Source: Helicoverpa zea
Lineage: Eukaryota; Arthropoda; Insecta; Lepidoptera; Noctuidae
Direction: 5' to 3'
Assembly (NCBI RefSeq): GCF_022581195.2
Contig: NC_061459.1
Span: forward strand, 6,200,001-6,264,000
DNA: 64,000 nt
Positions 63,688-64,000 of this stretch are shown in pieces (positions within the stretch are counted from its first letter, which is position 1; each line of letters begins with the position of its first letter). The translations under genes were made by a program, and so were the position numbers. The notes below the pieces were generated by a model. That model saw nothing but the letters and a program-made list of their open reading frames with translations. It was not told the origin of the DNA and did no database searches.

Positions 63688-64000
63688 CAATAATGTCCTC
63701 TTAGCCAATTATCGGCTACGGCGGCTGTTCTCATGTAAGGAGATTAGCCAACTGCGCGAGACATATTATAGTGCACAAGAATTTGCGAGGTGACACACAG
63801 ACACAGCTGCACTCACTATTCCTTCACTTCCATAGCCCGATGGGACGGCAATCCAACACGATCGGAGAGAGATCAGGCGCAGGACCGACATTTACGTGCT
63901 CTCCGATGCACAAATACCAACTTCCAAGCTGCGGGCTGTTTCGTGAAAGTCTCTAAAACCCACAAAGCGATTTCGGCTCGACCCGGGAATCAAGACCTCG
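63688..64000 (-). mobile_element. Second copy of the tRNA-derived SINE, inverted, cut by window end
   Basis: The complement of the 56504-56873 SINE: tail ATAATGTCCTC at the left, then TAGCCAATTATCGGC, TATTATAGTGCAC, ATCAGGCGCAGGACCGACAT and CACAAAGCGATTTCGGC. It runs off the window just inside the B-box region. It is diverged from the first copy (for example ACAAATACC in place of a GTGTATCAATCACC segment), so it is an older insertion. Confidence 0.9.

Overview
The window looks like nuclear DNA of a lepidopteran, most likely a noctuid-type moth. It is AT-rich, with long introns broken by GC-rich coding exons. Several repeats resemble families I recognise as common in moth genomes: a tRNA-derived SINE, a short retroposon whose tail is a GAT-type repeat, and several degraded dispersed fragments. 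The species cannot be named from the sequence alone.

The only confident protein-coding gene is on the + strand from 1987 to 24358. It is the insect orthologue of retinal degeneration C (rdgC, PPEF family), a serine/threonine phosphatase with C-terminal EF-hands. Twelve coding exons can be assembled. All splice sites are GT-AG, the phases agree throughout, and together they give 582 residues ending at a TGA (24356-24358). The 5' exons, which should carry the IQ/calmodulin-binding region and the start codon, lie upstream of the window. The introns hold most of the mobile DNA of the left half: two hAT-type non-autonomous elements with perfect 8-bp target duplications (987-1709 and 15066-16240), a Penelope-like retroelement fragment with a GIY-YIG endonuclease ORF between 266-bp inverted arms (12505-13308), a CpG-rich MITE (about 14321-14723) and a small retroposon in a 14-bp target duplication (10036-10154).

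The most interesting signal is at the gene's 3' end. Beyond the TGA the same frame stays open for 78 codons to a TAA at 24593-24595. Its second half is strongly GC3-biased and reads like an acidic protein tail, while the following 3' UTR is AT-rich. This suggests stop-codon readthrough (the context is TGA-C) or, less likely, an alternative splice that removes both EF-hand 3 and the stop.

From about 25.3 kb to 62.7 kb I see no convincing coding exon. This 37-kb stretch is AT-rich with a few GC-rich islets (32.25, 36.7, 37.8, 44.0, 52.5 and 58.9 kb) that could be regulatory elements or 5' non-coding exons of an unseen gene. It also holds a minisatellite, MITEs, one perfect palindromic hairpin element, SINEs and dispersed repeats. 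The right end (62.7-63.5 kb) has a cluster of TTCATGAA-type palindromes followed by a broken ORF resembling the integrase-like proteins annotated as KRBA2-like in moths. The window ends inside a second, inverted copy of the SINE.
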